Below are positions 1-8,581 of a stretch of 64,000 nucleotides of DNA, piece after piece (the first letter of the stretch is position 1; every line of letters starts with the position of its first letter). The notes below the pieces were generated by a model, which did not search any database, was not told the origin of the DNA, and saw only the letters and a program-made list of their open reading frames with translations. The DNA is from Streptomyces luteolifulvus (GTDB taxonomy: Bacteria > Actinomycetota > Actinomycetes > Streptomycetales > Streptomycetaceae), in assembly GCF_008806595.1 (NCBI RefSeq), contig NZ_VZRB01000010.1, positions 124,001 through 188,000 on the forward strand, read 5' to 3'. The position numbers and the translations under genes are program-made.

Positions 1-950
1 TCTCGCCGGCCACCGCGATCCGCATCGGCGAGCTCGGCGGCCTCGGCGTGCTGAACCTCGAAGGCCTGTGGACGCGGTACGAGGACCCGCAGCCGCTGCT
101 CGACGAGATCGCCGAGCTGCCCGTCGAGTCCGCGACCCGCCGTATCCAGGAGATCTACTCCGCCCCCATCAAGGAGGAGCTGATCGGCGCGCGCATCAAG
201 GAGGTGCGCGACTCGGGCGTGGTCACCGCGGCCGCGCTCTCCCCGCAGCGCACGGCCCAGTTCTCCAAGGCCGTCGTCGACGCGGGCGTGGACATCTTCG
301 TCATCCGCGGTACGACGGTCTCGGCGGAGCACGTCTCGCACTCGCACGAGCCGCTGAACCTGAAGCAGTTCATCTACGAGCTCGACGTCCCGGTGATCGT
401 CGGCGGCTGCGCCACGTACACCGCCGCCCTGCATCTGATGCGTACGGGCGCGGCGGGCGTCCTGGTCGGCTTCGGCGGCGGCGCGGCCCACACCACGCGC
501 AATGTGCTGGGCATTCAGGTCCCGATGGCCACGGCGGTCGCCGATGTGGCCGCCGCCCGCCGCGACTACATGGACGAGTCCGGCGGCCGGTATGTGCACG
601 TCATCGCGGACGGCGGTGTCGGCTGGTCCGGCGATCTGCCCAAGGCGATCGCCTGCGGTGCCGACTCGGTGATGATGGGCTCCCCGCTCGCCCGCGCGAC
701 CGACGCGCCCGGCCGGGGCCACCACTGGGGCATGGAGGCGGTCAACGAGGAGCTGCCCCGCGGCAAGAAGGTCGGCCTGGGCACGGTCGGCACCATCGAG
801 GAGGTCCTCACCGGCCCGTCCCACACCCCGGACGGCTCGATGAACTTCTTCGGCGCCCTGCGCCGCGCCATGGCCACCACCGGCTACAGCGAGCTCAAGG
901 AGTTCCAGCGCGTCGAGGTGACGGTGGCGGACTCGCAGCACAAGCGATGA
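1..950 (+). CDS. guaB3: GuaB3-type IMP dehydrogenase-related protein (5' end outside window)
   Basis: This is the last 315 residues of a GuaB/IMP dehydrogenase-family TIM barrel. The frame is open from base 3 and the start lies to the left. The phosphate-binding segment ADGGVGWSGDLPKA and the following GADSVMMGSPLA are clear family motifs. Where classical IMPDH has the catalytic loop GSICTTR, this protein reads GGGAAHTTR (about bases 474-500), so the active-site Cys is absent. That fits the actinobacterial GuaB3 paralogue, whose role in purine metabolism is unsettled, rather than the main guaB. The gene is followed within 15 bp by a strong hairpin shared with the converging neighbour. The family assignment is firm; catalytic activity is doubtful. 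Confidence 0.9.
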   Translation, partial: SPATAIRIGELGGLGVLNLEGLWTRYEDPQPLLDEIAELPVESATRRIQEIYSAPIKEELIGARIKEVRDSGVVTAAALSPQRTAQFSKAVVDAGVDIFVIRGTTVSAEHVSHSHEPLNLKQFIYELDVPVIVGGCATYTAALHLMRTGAAGVLVGFGGGAAHTTRNVLGIQVPMATAVADVAAARRDYMDESGGRYVHVIADGGVGWSGDLPKAIACGADSVMMGSPLARATDAPGRGHHWGMEAVNEELPRGKKVGLGTVGTIEEVLTGPSHTPDGSMNFFGALRRAMATTGYSELKEFQRVEVTVADSQHKR

Positions 951-962
951 GCCGTACGACAT

Positions 963-1000
963 GAAAGGGCCCGTCCACCGTGAGGTGGGCGGGCCCTTTC
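963..1000. terminator. Bidirectional terminator between guaB3 and the converging membrane-protein gene
   Basis: The arms 963-979 and 984-1000 form a 17-bp stem with one G-T wobble and a GTGA loop. It sits 13 bp after the guaB3 stop and 11 bp beyond the stop of the converging gene, so it can serve both. Confidence 0.85.
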
Positions 1001-1010
1001 CGTCATGTCT

Positions 1011-1571
1011 TTACGCGGCGGCCTTCTTCGCGCCGGAGAACGCGGCGAAGGCGCCGATGGCGAGGAACAGGAAGGTCATCGGGTCGGCGGTCTCGCTCCA
1101 GCCCTTGGTCAGCACATCGAGGTGCTCGGTGAACAGCGAGGTCGCGGAGACGTCCAGCTCGTCGCCGAGGATCACCGCGATGCCGATCAGCTGGCCGAGG
1201 TATACGGCGCCCAGCGACAGAACGGCGCTCACCACGGGCAGCACCGGGTTGGAGCCGCCGAGCTTGCCGGCGGCGAAGCCGATGAGGAAGCCGACGCCGA
1301 TGGCCGCGTAGCCGATCTCGTACTCGGTGGCGCCGACGATGCCGCCGTAGATCCCGGCGGTGACCAGGGCCGCGACGACCGCGGCGATGATGCCGAGGGC
1401 GATGTTGTTGCGGGCCGGAGCGGCCACGACCGGAGCCGGCGGCACGGCGCCGGGCTGCTGGGCGAACGGGTTGCCGCCGTCGGCCTGCTGCTGGGCGTAG
1501 GGGTTGCCATCCACGGGCTGCTGGGCGTACGGGTTGCCGTCGGCGGGCTGCGGCGGAACTGACTGGGTCAT
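1011..1571 (-). CDS. Small membrane protein with N-terminal NPYAQQ repeats
   Basis: A 186-residue protein. The first 45 residues carry three imperfect copies of DGNPYAQQ/GGNPFAQQ, a Pro/Gln-rich cytoplasmic tail of a kind common in actinobacterial membrane proteins. The rest holds about four hydrophobic segments (IALGIIAAVVAALVTAG, IGYAAIGVGFLIGFAAG, a segment around VLPVVSAVLSLGAVYLG, and a C-terminal MTFLFLAIGAFAAFSG). The ATG at 1571 was chosen over the longer frame because a purine-rich GGGGGA lies about 8 bp upstream. No enzymatic motif is visible. It is probably a small integral membrane protein of unknown role. Confidence 0.75.
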   Translation of the reverse strand: MTQSVPPQPADGNPYAQQPVDGNPYAQQQADGGNPFAQQPGAVPPAPVVAAPARNNIALGIIAAVVAALVTAGIYGGIVGATEYEIGYAAIGVGFLIGFAAGKLGGSNPVLPVVSAVLSLGAVYLGQLIGIAVILGDELDVSATSLFTEHLDVLTKGWSETADPMTFLFLAIGAFAAFSGAKKAAA

Positions 1572-1699
1572 GACAGAGATCCCCCCACGGGACTGGTGGA
1601 ACGAGCGGTGTGGTGTGCGCACGACAGTGCGACGAGTCGCCGAAGAGTAGCAGGGACACCGGCCCGCTCCACCAGGCAATTCCCGGGGAGGCCCGGCAC

Positions 1700-2908
1700 T
1701 CAGAGGCGGTGCGCGGCCCCCGTGGGTGTCGCCCCCCGGGTGTCCAGCAGGAGCTGCGCCTTCACCGACAGGCCCTGGAGGTCGTAGGTGCGGTGGTTCT
1801 GGAGCAGGATCGTCAGGTCGGCGTCGGCGGCGGCCTCGTACAGGGAGTCGGCGCGGGGGACCGGGCGGTCCAGGACGCTCCAGGACGGGATGTGCGGGTC
1901 GTGGTAGCTGACCGAGGCGCCCAGTTCCATCAGCCGCATCGCGATCTCATGGGCGGGGGCGGCCTGTTGGTCGGCGAGGTCCGGCTTGTAGGTGACGCCG
2001 AGGAGCAGGACCCGGGCACCCCGCGCGGACTTTCCGTGCTCGTTGAGGAGGGTCGCGGCGCGCTGGATGACGTAGCGGGGCATCTGGCTGTTGACCTGCT
2101 GGGCGAGTTCGACCATGCGCAGGGTGCGGCCGGCGTGGCCGGTCAGGTCCTGCGGGACGCCGTGGCCGCCGACACCGGGGCCGGGGCGGAAGGCCTGGAA
2201 ACCGAACGGCTTGGTCTCCGCGCAGCGGATCACGTCCCACAGGTCGACGCCCAGGCCATGGCACAGGACGGCCATCTCGTTGACGAGCGCGATGTTGACG
2301 TGCCGGAAGTTGGTCTCCAGGAGCTGCACGGTTTCCGCTTCGCGCGGGCCACGCGCGCGTACCACCTTGTCGGTCAGCCGGCCGTAGAAGGCGGCGGCCG
2401 ACTCGGTGCAGGCGGGGGTGAGGCCGCCGATGACCTTCGGAGTGTTGGCGGGGGTGAAGTCGCGGTTGCCGGGGTCGACCCGGCTGGGGGAGTAGGCGAG
2501 GTGGAAGTCGCGGCCCGCGCGGAGGCCCGAGCCCTTTTCGAGCAGCGGGCGCAGGACGTCCTCCGTGGTGCCCGGGTGCACGGGTGACTCCAGGATCACC
2601 GTGGTGTGCGGGCGCAGCCGTGTGGCCAGGGTGCGGGCGGCCGCCTCCAGCTGGCTCAGATCGAGTCCGCCGTCCGCGCCCCGCGGGGTCGGGGCACAGA
2701 TGACCGCGGTACGCACCCGGCCGAGCTCGGCCGGGCCGACGGCCGTCCTGAAGCCCCGCGAGAGCATCCGGCGCAGTTCGGCGGGGCTCAGGGAGGAGCC
2801 CTCGGGTCCCGTGCTGTAGCCGAGCGTGGGGATGCCGGCGGCGACGGCGGCCTGGGCCAGGGGCAGGCCGTACGGGCCGAGTCCGATCACGGCGAGATCA
2901 GCGGGCAT
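1700..2908 (-). CDS. Nucleotide-sugar (UDP-glucose/GDP-mannose) dehydrogenase homologue lacking catalytic residues
   Basis: A 402-residue protein with the three-domain layout of the UDP-glucose/GDP-mannose dehydrogenase family. It has an N-terminal Rossmann motif (AVIGLGPYGLPLA), a middle domain (YSPSRVDPGN, KVIGG, NFRHVNIALVNEMA) and a C-terminal domain (LLLGVTYKPDLAD, DPHIP). The ATG at 2908 has GGAAGGA 11 bp upstream; the upstream in-frame TTG overlaps that site. The oxidation-site motif PGVGGHCxP reads PGVGGHGVPQD, so the catalytic Cys is Gly (codon GGC near 2170). The usual Lys in ExxKLLEN reads ETVQLLETN. Two-step NAD-dependent oxidation to a uronic acid is therefore unlikely. It may be a pseudoenzyme or may catalyse another dehydrogenation. 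Confidence 0.8.
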   Translation of the reverse strand: MPADLAVIGLGPYGLPLAQAAVAAGIPTLGYSTGPEGSSLSPAELRRMLSRGFRTAVGPAELGRVRTAVICAPTPRGADGGLDLSQLEAAARTLATRLRPHTTVILESPVHPGTTEDVLRPLLEKGSGLRAGRDFHLAYSPSRVDPGNRDFTPANTPKVIGGLTPACTESAAAFYGRLTDKVVRARGPREAETVQLLETNFRHVNIALVNEMAVLCHGLGVDLWDVIRCAETKPFGFQAFRPGPGVGGHGVPQDLTGHAGRTLRMVELAQQVNSQMPRYVIQRAATLLNEHGKSARGARVLLLGVTYKPDLADQQAAPAHEIAMRLMELGASVSYHDPHIPSWSVLDRPVPRADSLYEAAADADLTILLQNHRTYDLQGLSVKAQLLLDTRGATPTGAAHRL

Positions 2909-3179
2909 GGAGTGGGCCGTCCTTCCCAATAACCGAAGCGGGACAGGTGCGCAAGCCGTGTGGACAGGATGGGCGAGCGCAATGTCAGACTAGGAGTAAA
3001 TATGACCGATATGCGGGATTGGCTGGCTGTGTCTTCCTGCCGGTCGCTGAGGGTTATCCACAGGCTGGGGGCGCGTGGTGGCTGAAGTCGGGCAAGCCGG
3101 TCAGAATTTCGTCAGGGGGACACCACCGGGCCTCATCCCCGAGGGGTGCGGCCGGCGCGACTGACAGCGGGAGGCAGCG
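2909..3179. other. Intergenic region upstream of glpD
   Basis: A divergent intergenic region of 271 bp. It contains a 27-codon ORF with a good ribosome-binding site (3002-3085) and two DnaA-box-like 9-mers: TGTGGACAG at 2959-2967 and the perfect consensus TTATCCACA at 3054-3062. The glpD SD (GGGAGG) lies just before the GTG at 3180. No clear -35/-10 pair was found. Confidence 0.5.
3002..3085 (+). CDS. Candidate 27-codon small ORF/leader peptide upstream of glpD
   Basis: An ATG preceded by AGGAG at 5-bp spacing opens a 27-residue frame, MTDMRDWLAVSSCRS then LRVIHRLGARGG, ending in TGA 94 bp before the glpD start. The SD is better than that of many annotated genes here. The peptide has no known motif; it has one Trp and one Cys, and a basic C-terminal half. 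It could be a translated leader, a microprotein or chance. Third codon positions are only moderately GC-rich. Confidence 0.3.
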   Translation: MTDMRDWLAVSSCRSLRVIHRLGARGG

Positions 3180-4886
3180 GTGAGGACAGCGACTCTGGGG
3201 CCGGCGCGGCGCGCCGAGTCACTCGCAGCAATGGCCGAGCGGGAGCTGGACGTGCTGGTCGTGGGCGCGGGCGTGGTCGGAGCGGGCACCGCGCTCGACG
3301 CCGTCACCCGCGGTCTGTCCACGGGCCTGGTCGAGGCACGTGACTGGGCGTCGGGCACGTCGAGCAGATCCAGCAAGCTCATCCACGGCGGTCTGCGCTA
3401 TCTGGAGATGCTCGACTTCGCGCTCGTGCGGGAGGCGCTGAAGGAACGCGGGCTGCTGCTGGAGCGGCTCGCCCCGCATCTGGTGAAGCCGGTGCCCTTC
3501 CTCTATCCGCTCCAGCACCAGGGCTGGGAGCGTCTGTACGCCGGAGCGGGCGTCGCGCTCTACGACACCATGTCGATGGCCCGCGGTCACGGCCGGGGCC
3601 TGCCCGTACATCGCCATCTGACCCGCCGTCACGCCCTGCGCGTGGCCCCCGCCTTGAAGAAGGACGCGCTGGTCGGCGCGCTCCAGTACTACGACGCCCA
3701 GATGGACGATGCCCGCTATGTGGCGACGCTCGTGCGCACGGCCGCGTCGTACGGCGCGAAAGTCGCCAACCGCGCGCGCGTGACCGGGTTCCTGCGCGAG
3801 GGCGAACGCGTGGTCGGCGCCCGGGTGCAGGACGTGGAGGGGGGCGGGGAGTACGAGGTCCGCTCGAAGCAGGTCGTGAACGCGACCGGCGTGTGGACCG
3901 ACGACACCCAGGCGATGGTGGGAGAGCGGGGACAGTTCCATGTCCGGGCGTCCAAGGGCATCCATCTCGTCGTACCCAAGGACCGCATCCACTCGACGAC
4001 CGGGCTGATCCTGCGCACCGAGAAGTCCGTACTGTTCGTCATCCCATGGGGCCGCCACTGGATCATCGGGACCACGGACACCGACTGGGATCTCGACAAG
4101 GCGCACCCGGCCGCGTCCAGCGCGGACATCGACTACCTCCTGGAGCATGTGAACTCGGTGCTCGCGGTGCCGCTGACGCGGGACGACGTACAGGGGGTGT
4201 ACGCGGGTCTGCGCCCGCTGCTCGCCGGGGAGTCGGACGCCACCAGCAAGCTGTCGCGCGAGCACACCGTGGCGCATCCGGTGCCGGGGCTCGTCGTCGT
4301 GGCGGGCGGCAAGTACACGACCTACCGGGTGATGGCCAAGGACGCGGTGGACGAGGCGGTGCACGGGCTGGACATGCGGGTCGCCGAATGCGTCACCGAG
4401 GATGTGCCGCTGCTCGGCGCCGAGGGATACCCGGCGATCTGGAACGCGCGGGCGCGGATCGCCGCCCGGACCGGCATCCATGTGGTGCGCGTGGAGCACC
4501 TGTTGAACCGGTACGGAACGCTGACGGAGGAGATCCTCGAACTCATGGCCGCGGACGCCTCACTGGGCGAACCGCTTCAGGGGGCCGACGACTATCTGCG
4601 CGCCGAGATCGTGTACGCCGCCTCGCACGAGGGCGCCCGGCACCTGGACGACGTCCTGACCCGGCGCACGCGCATCTCGATCGAGACGTTCGACCGCGGA
4701 ACCCGCTGTGCGCGGGAGGCGGCCGAGCTGATGGCGCCGGTGCTCGGCTGGGACAAGGACCAGATCGAGCGCGAGGTCGAGCACTACGAGAAGCGGGTCG
4801 AGGCCGAGCGGGAGTCGCAGCGCCAGCCTGACGACCTGACGGCCGACGCGGCTCGGCTGGGGGCGCCGGACATCGTGCCGTTGTAG
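3180..4886 (+). CDS. glpD: Aerobic glycerol-3-phosphate dehydrogenase GlpD
   Basis: A 568-residue FAD enzyme that oxidises sn-glycerol 3-phosphate to dihydroxyacetone phosphate and passes electrons to the quinone pool at the membrane. The N-terminal dinucleotide fold (LDVLVVGAGVVGAGTALD) is followed by the GlpD signature GTSSRSSKLIHGGLRYLE, the mid-domain IIGTTDTDWD and the C-terminal substrate-cap region. Length is normal for the family. The GTG start has GGGAGG about 6 bp upstream; a later in-frame ATG (AMAERELD) is a possible alternative. No glpF or glpK lies nearby, so it is separate from the glycerol uptake operon. Confidence 0.93.
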   Translation: MRTATLGPARRAESLAAMAERELDVLVVGAGVVGAGTALDAVTRGLSTGLVEARDWASGTSSRSSKLIHGGLRYLEMLDFALVREALKERGLLLERLAPHLVKPVPFLYPLQHQGWERLYAGAGVALYDTMSMARGHGRGLPVHRHLTRRHALRVAPALKKDALVGALQYYDAQMDDARYVATLVRTAASYGAKVANRARVTGFLREGERVVGARVQDVEGGGEYEVRSKQVVNATGVWTDDTQAMVGERGQFHVRASKGIHLVVPKDRIHSTTGLILRTEKSVLFVIPWGRHWIIGTTDTDWDLDKAHPAASSADIDYLLEHVNSVLAVPLTRDDVQGVYAGLRPLLAGESDATSKLSREHTVAHPVPGLVVVAGGKYTTYRVMAKDAVDEAVHGLDMRVAECVTEDVPLLGAEGYPAIWNARARIAARTGIHVVRVEHLLNRYGTLTEEILELMAADASLGEPLQGADDYLRAEIVYAASHEGARHLDDVLTRRTRISIETFDRGTRCAREAAELMAPVLGWDKDQIEREVEHYEKRVEAERESQRQPDDLTADAARLGAPDIVPL

Positions 4887-4977
4887 GCCTCTCGGCGGGC
4901 ATCCCTTCCGTCCGTGCCCGGCGGGATCACTCGAACGAGTGTCGTGAACCGGGATATTTGCTCGGAACCGGCTCGTT

Positions 4978-6021
4978 TCAGGAGGTGCGGGGGCAGAACT
5001 CGGCGGAGAGCAGCCGGGGTTCCAGTCCGGGGTCTGCGACCGCGTCCGTGTTCACCCGGAAGGTGAGGACACGACGGCCGTCGACGGTGGCTGCGGTGCG
5101 CACGTAGCTGCCGGTTATTCGGCCGCGGTGTCCCCACACCGTGGTGCCGCACGGCAGCTTCACGGGAAACAGGCCCATGCCGTACAGGCCGTGTGCGGCG
5201 CGGGTGTCGAGCATCTCGCGCAGCCGGCGCGGGGGCAGCAGCTCGCCGCCGAGCAGGGCCGAGTAGAAGCGGTCCAGGTCGGCGAGCGTGGTCACCAGCT
5301 CGCCCGCGGCGCCGGCCACCCGCGGGTCGAGTTCGGTGACGTCGGATCCGTCGGCGGCGTAGGCGCGGCCGTGCGGAGAGGGAAGCGTGGTGCGGGATCC
5401 GGGGAAGGAGGTGCCCGCCAGTCGCAGGGGAGCGATGATGCGGCGCTCGGCCTCGGCGGCGTACGAGCGGCCGGTGACCTGCTCGACGACCAGGCCGAGC
5501 AGAACGTAGTTGGTGTTCGAGTAGGAGAAGCGGCCGGGGTCGGCCGGAGGGTGGGTGAGCGCTATGCGCACGGCCTGAAGAGGGGCCACGGGGACGACGC
5601 CCCCGGTGTCCGCGGTGAAGTCGTGCAGACCGCTGGTGTGGGTGAGCAGGGCGCGCAGGGTCAGCGCGCGGCCGTCGTTACCCGCTCCGTGCACCAGACC
5701 CGGCAGATGCTGCTCCACCGTGTCGGACAGCGAGAGCCGGTGCTCGGCGGCCAGTTGCAGGACGACCGTGGCGATGAAGGTCTTCGTGATGCTGCCGGCG
5801 CGGAAGCGGTCGGTCGAGGCGATGCCCTGACCGGCGTGGGCGTAGCGGGTGCCGGTGTCGTCGCGGGCCAGCAGGGCCGCGGCGGGGGCGCCCCGGGTGA
5901 CCAGAAGCGGAAGGACCGCGTCCGTGGGCGGTGTTGAGTGCGCCGCCTGCGAGCCGGTTCCGGCCAGGCCGAGGAGCGCCAGGGCCATGGGCGCGGCCAG
6001 GAGCGTCCGGAGCGGCGGCAT
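4978..6021 (-). CDS. Secreted class C beta-lactamase/D-Ala-D-Ala carboxypeptidase-like serine hydrolase
   Basis: A 347-residue exported protein with a signal peptide (MPPLRTLLAAPMALALLGLAG, cleavage likely after SQA). It belongs to the penicillin-binding beta-lactamase family. The SxxK motif is SITK, the YxN motif is YSN in FSYSNTNYVLLG, and the third motif is HRG near the C-terminus (WGHRGRITGS), in the place of KTG/HTG. The ATG at 6021 has AAGGAAGGA upstream and removes an implausible 30-residue leader. The likely role is trimming or hydrolysis of cell-wall peptides or esters outside the membrane. It converges on glpD and is divergent from the kinase cluster. Confidence 0.85.
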   Translation of the reverse strand: MPPLRTLLAAPMALALLGLAGTGSQAAHSTPPTDAVLPLLVTRGAPAAALLARDDTGTRYAHAGQGIASTDRFRAGSITKTFIATVVLQLAAEHRLSLSDTVEQHLPGLVHGAGNDGRALTLRALLTHTSGLHDFTADTGGVVPVAPLQAVRIALTHPPADPGRFSYSNTNYVLLGLVVEQVTGRSYAAEAERRIIAPLRLAGTSFPGSRTTLPSPHGRAYAADGSDVTELDPRVAGAAGELVTTLADLDRFYSALLGGELLPPRRLREMLDTRAAHGLYGMGLFPVKLPCGTTVWGHRGRITGSYVRTAATVDGRRVLTFRVNTDAVADPGLEPRLLSAEFCPRTS

Positions 6022-6228
6022 CGCGGGTCCTTCCTTGTCGCAGCCCATGATGCATGGCCGCGGAGGGCGTGTCGCACCCGGTCCCCCAGGTCTGTGGTGG
6101 TCCGAGGACACGGCCGCGGCGCGGGCCGGGCGGCGGTCCAGGAGCCGTCAGGGGCACCCTGGGCGTCGGGCACTTGTCGGGTGAGAGACAATGGAGGCTC
6201 TGTCAGGGCGGGTTGCATGAGGGGACGC

Positions 6229-8418
6229 ATGTCGGAGGCCAAGCGGGCGGGAGCATCCCGGCAGGACAAGAGCGAGCGTCTCCTCGCCGGGCGGTACCGG
6301 CTGGGAGGAGTGCTCGGCCGCGGCGGTATGGGCACGGTGTGGCGTGCCGAGGACGAGACCTTGGGCCGCACGGTCGCCGTGAAGGAGCTGCGGTTCCCGT
6401 CCAGCATCGACGAGGACGAGAAACGCCGGCTGATCACACGCACGCTGCGCGAGGCCAAGGCGATCGCACGGATCCGCAACAACAGTGCGGTGACGGTCTT
6501 CGACGTGGTCGACGAGGACGACCGGCCGTGGATCGTCATGGAGCTCGTCGAGGGCAAGTCGCTCGCCGAGGCGATCCGGGAGGACGGCCTCCTGGAGCCC
6601 AGGCGCGCGGCGGAGGTCGGGCTCGCGATCCTCGACGTGCTGCGGTCCGCGCATCGTGAGGGCATCCTGCACCGCGATGTGAAGCCGTCGAACGTGCTGA
6701 TCGCCGAGGACGGCCGGGTCGTGCTCACCGACTTCGGCATCGCCCAGGTCGAGGGCGACCCCTCCATCACCTCGACCGGCATGCTGGTCGGCGCGCCCTC
6801 CTACATCTCCCCGGAGCGCGCTCGCGGGCACAAGCCGGGACCGGCGGCCGACCTGTGGTCGCTCGGCGGTCTGCTGTACGCGGCGGTCGAGGGCGTGCCG
6901 CCGTACGACAAGGGGTCCGCGATCGCGACGCTCACCGCGGTGATGACCGAGCCGCTCGGGGAGCCGAAGAACGCGGGACCGCTGAAGGACGTCATCTACG
7001 GGCTCCTCACCAAGGACCCGGAGAAGCGGCTCGACGACTCGGGTGCGCGGGAGATGCTCAACGGGGTGCTCCACGCGCCCGCGCCCAGGGTGGCGGAGCC
7101 CGAGCCGGCGGATGCGACGAAGGTCGTGCCGCTGCCGGCGCAGCCCGGTGAGCGGACGGGCAAGAAGGATTCGGCGGGCGCCGGGGGCAAGCGGGGCGAG
7201 GAAGCCGGCGAGCGCTTCCGCGGCGCGCTGCGTTCCATGCGGAAGGCCGCCGGGGCAGCGGCCACCTCCGCGGCCGCGGCCCGCCCCAAGTCCGGGAGCG
7301 GTACAGCGGTTTCGGGCTCCGTCGGCGCCGGCGCGGCCGGGGCGACGAAGGCCGGGAAGCCGGATGCCGGGAAGCCGGATGCCGCCTCGGAGTCGGGTGC
7401 GGAATCGAGGCCGGGTGCGGCCGCGGGGTCCGACACGACCCGGGTGTCCGACAAGGCCGCCGGTGCGGGGACGACGCCTGCGTCCGGTCAGGCCGCCAAG
7501 GCGGGCGCGTCCGCCCCGGGGCGGGTGTCCGGGGAGCGTGAGCAGGCGCAGGAAGCCAAGGCTTCCCCTGCCGGCAACGCGGCGACCGGTGGGCGGAGTT
7601 CGGGGTGGCCGGTGATGACGCCCCCGGACCTGCCGCCGAGGCCCGTGCCCAGAGCGCCGATCACCGATGTGGTGCCGAAGCGGACCCTGGTGATCATCGC
7701 GGTGGTCGTGGCACTCGTCGTGGTGCTCGGCACGGTGCTGGCCCTCGTGTTCGGCGGCGACGACGCCAAGGGGACCAAGAGCAGCGGCGGCGGCAGCAAG
7801 GTCACGGCCGCTGCGAGCGCGAGTGCCGACACCAAGGAGGACAAGGGCGACAGCGCCCGTAAGGACGGGGCCGAGCCGGCCGAGTCCGCCGCGGCCGGCT
7901 CGGCGCCCGGAAGCGGCCCGAACACGGAGGCGAGCCCGTCCGGCGACAGTGGCACGAAGACGGACGGCTCCGCCGGCGGCGACCTCGCGGTGGCGTCGAC
8001 GCACCAGGGCAGCCAGGGCTACTCGATCGGACTGCCCGCGGGGTGGACCTACCAGACCACGGACGAGGCGGGGGACCGCTTCACCGGGCCCGACGGGCAG
8101 AAGCTGCTCATCGCCTGGACGTCCACGCCGAAGGGCGACCCGGTGGCGGACTGGACGAACCAGGAGCGGGGCATGACCCGCCCGCAGTACCGGAAGATCC
8201 GCATAGAGGCGGTGAAGTACCGCGGCTGGAACACGGCCGACTGGGAGTTCACCTATGTGGAGAGCGGGACGAAGTACCGGACGATCGACCGGGGGTTCGT
8301 CGTCAACGACCATCTCGGACATGCGCTGATGTACACCGCGAAAGCCTCCAAATGGGGCACCGAACTGCGCAAGAACACATGGAAAACCCTGACGAAAACC
8401 TTTGAACCGAAGTCGTGA
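6229..8418 (+). CDS. Membrane Ser/Thr protein kinase (first of five)
   Basis: A 729-residue Hanks-type kinase. The kinase domain has G-loop GRGGMGTVW (from G30), VAVKEL (K52), HRDVKPSN (D150) and DFG (D168), so it should be active. A long Ala/Gly/Lys/Pro-rich juxtamembrane linker (about 290-480) includes the tandem KPDAGKPDA. One TM segment (about 486-508, TLVIIAVVVALVVVLG) precedes an extracytoplasmic domain of about 160 residues (QGYSIGLPAGWTY, then TADWEFTY). There are no PASTA repeats. The ATG at 6229 has AGGGGA a few bases upstream; the ATG at 6217 is an alternative. It likely senses an envelope signal and phosphorylates wall or division proteins. Confidence 0.9.
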   Translation: MSEAKRAGASRQDKSERLLAGRYRLGGVLGRGGMGTVWRAEDETLGRTVAVKELRFPSSIDEDEKRRLITRTLREAKAIARIRNNSAVTVFDVVDEDDRPWIVMELVEGKSLAEAIREDGLLEPRRAAEVGLAILDVLRSAHREGILHRDVKPSNVLIAEDGRVVLTDFGIAQVEGDPSITSTGMLVGAPSYISPERARGHKPGPAADLWSLGGLLYAAVEGVPPYDKGSAIATLTAVMTEPLGEPKNAGPLKDVIYGLLTKDPEKRLDDSGAREMLNGVLHAPAPRVAEPEPADATKVVPLPAQPGERTGKKDSAGAGGKRGEEAGERFRGALRSMRKAAGAAATSAAAARPKSGSGTAVSGSVGAGAAGATKAGKPDAGKPDAASESGAESRPGAAAGSDTTRVSDKAAGAGTTPASGQAAKAGASAPGRVSGEREQAQEAKASPAGNAATGGRSSGWPVMTPPDLPPRPVPRAPITDVVPKRTLVIIAVVVALVVVLGTVLALVFGGDDAKGTKSSGGGSKVTAAASASADTKEDKGDSARKDGAEPAESAAAGSAPGSGPNTEASPSGDSGTKTDGSAGGDLAVASTHQGSQGYSIGLPAGWTYQTTDEAGDRFTGPDGQKLLIAWTSTPKGDPVADWTNQERGMTRPQYRKIRIEAVKYRGWNTADWEFTYVESGTKYRTIDRGFVVNDHLGHALMYTAKASKWGTELRKNTWKTLTKTFEPKS

Positions 8419-8581
8419 GGTGAGCCGTTCCCCGTCGGGGACGTGAGATCTCGCATCCCCTCTTTGCGGGTTGCCTCCGGCACGTATCGTGAATGGCTGC
8501 GGACCGTACGCATCCGGGTATGTATGCACAACGGGCCGCAAGGCGAACGGAATTGACCAGCCGGCGGCCGGGGGAGGCACT

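Noticed and set aside
6148..8580. 810-residue antisense frame over the first kinase gene
   Set aside because: Typical GC-frame artefact (His/Arg/Gly-rich, no SD) opposite a gene with complete kinase motifs.
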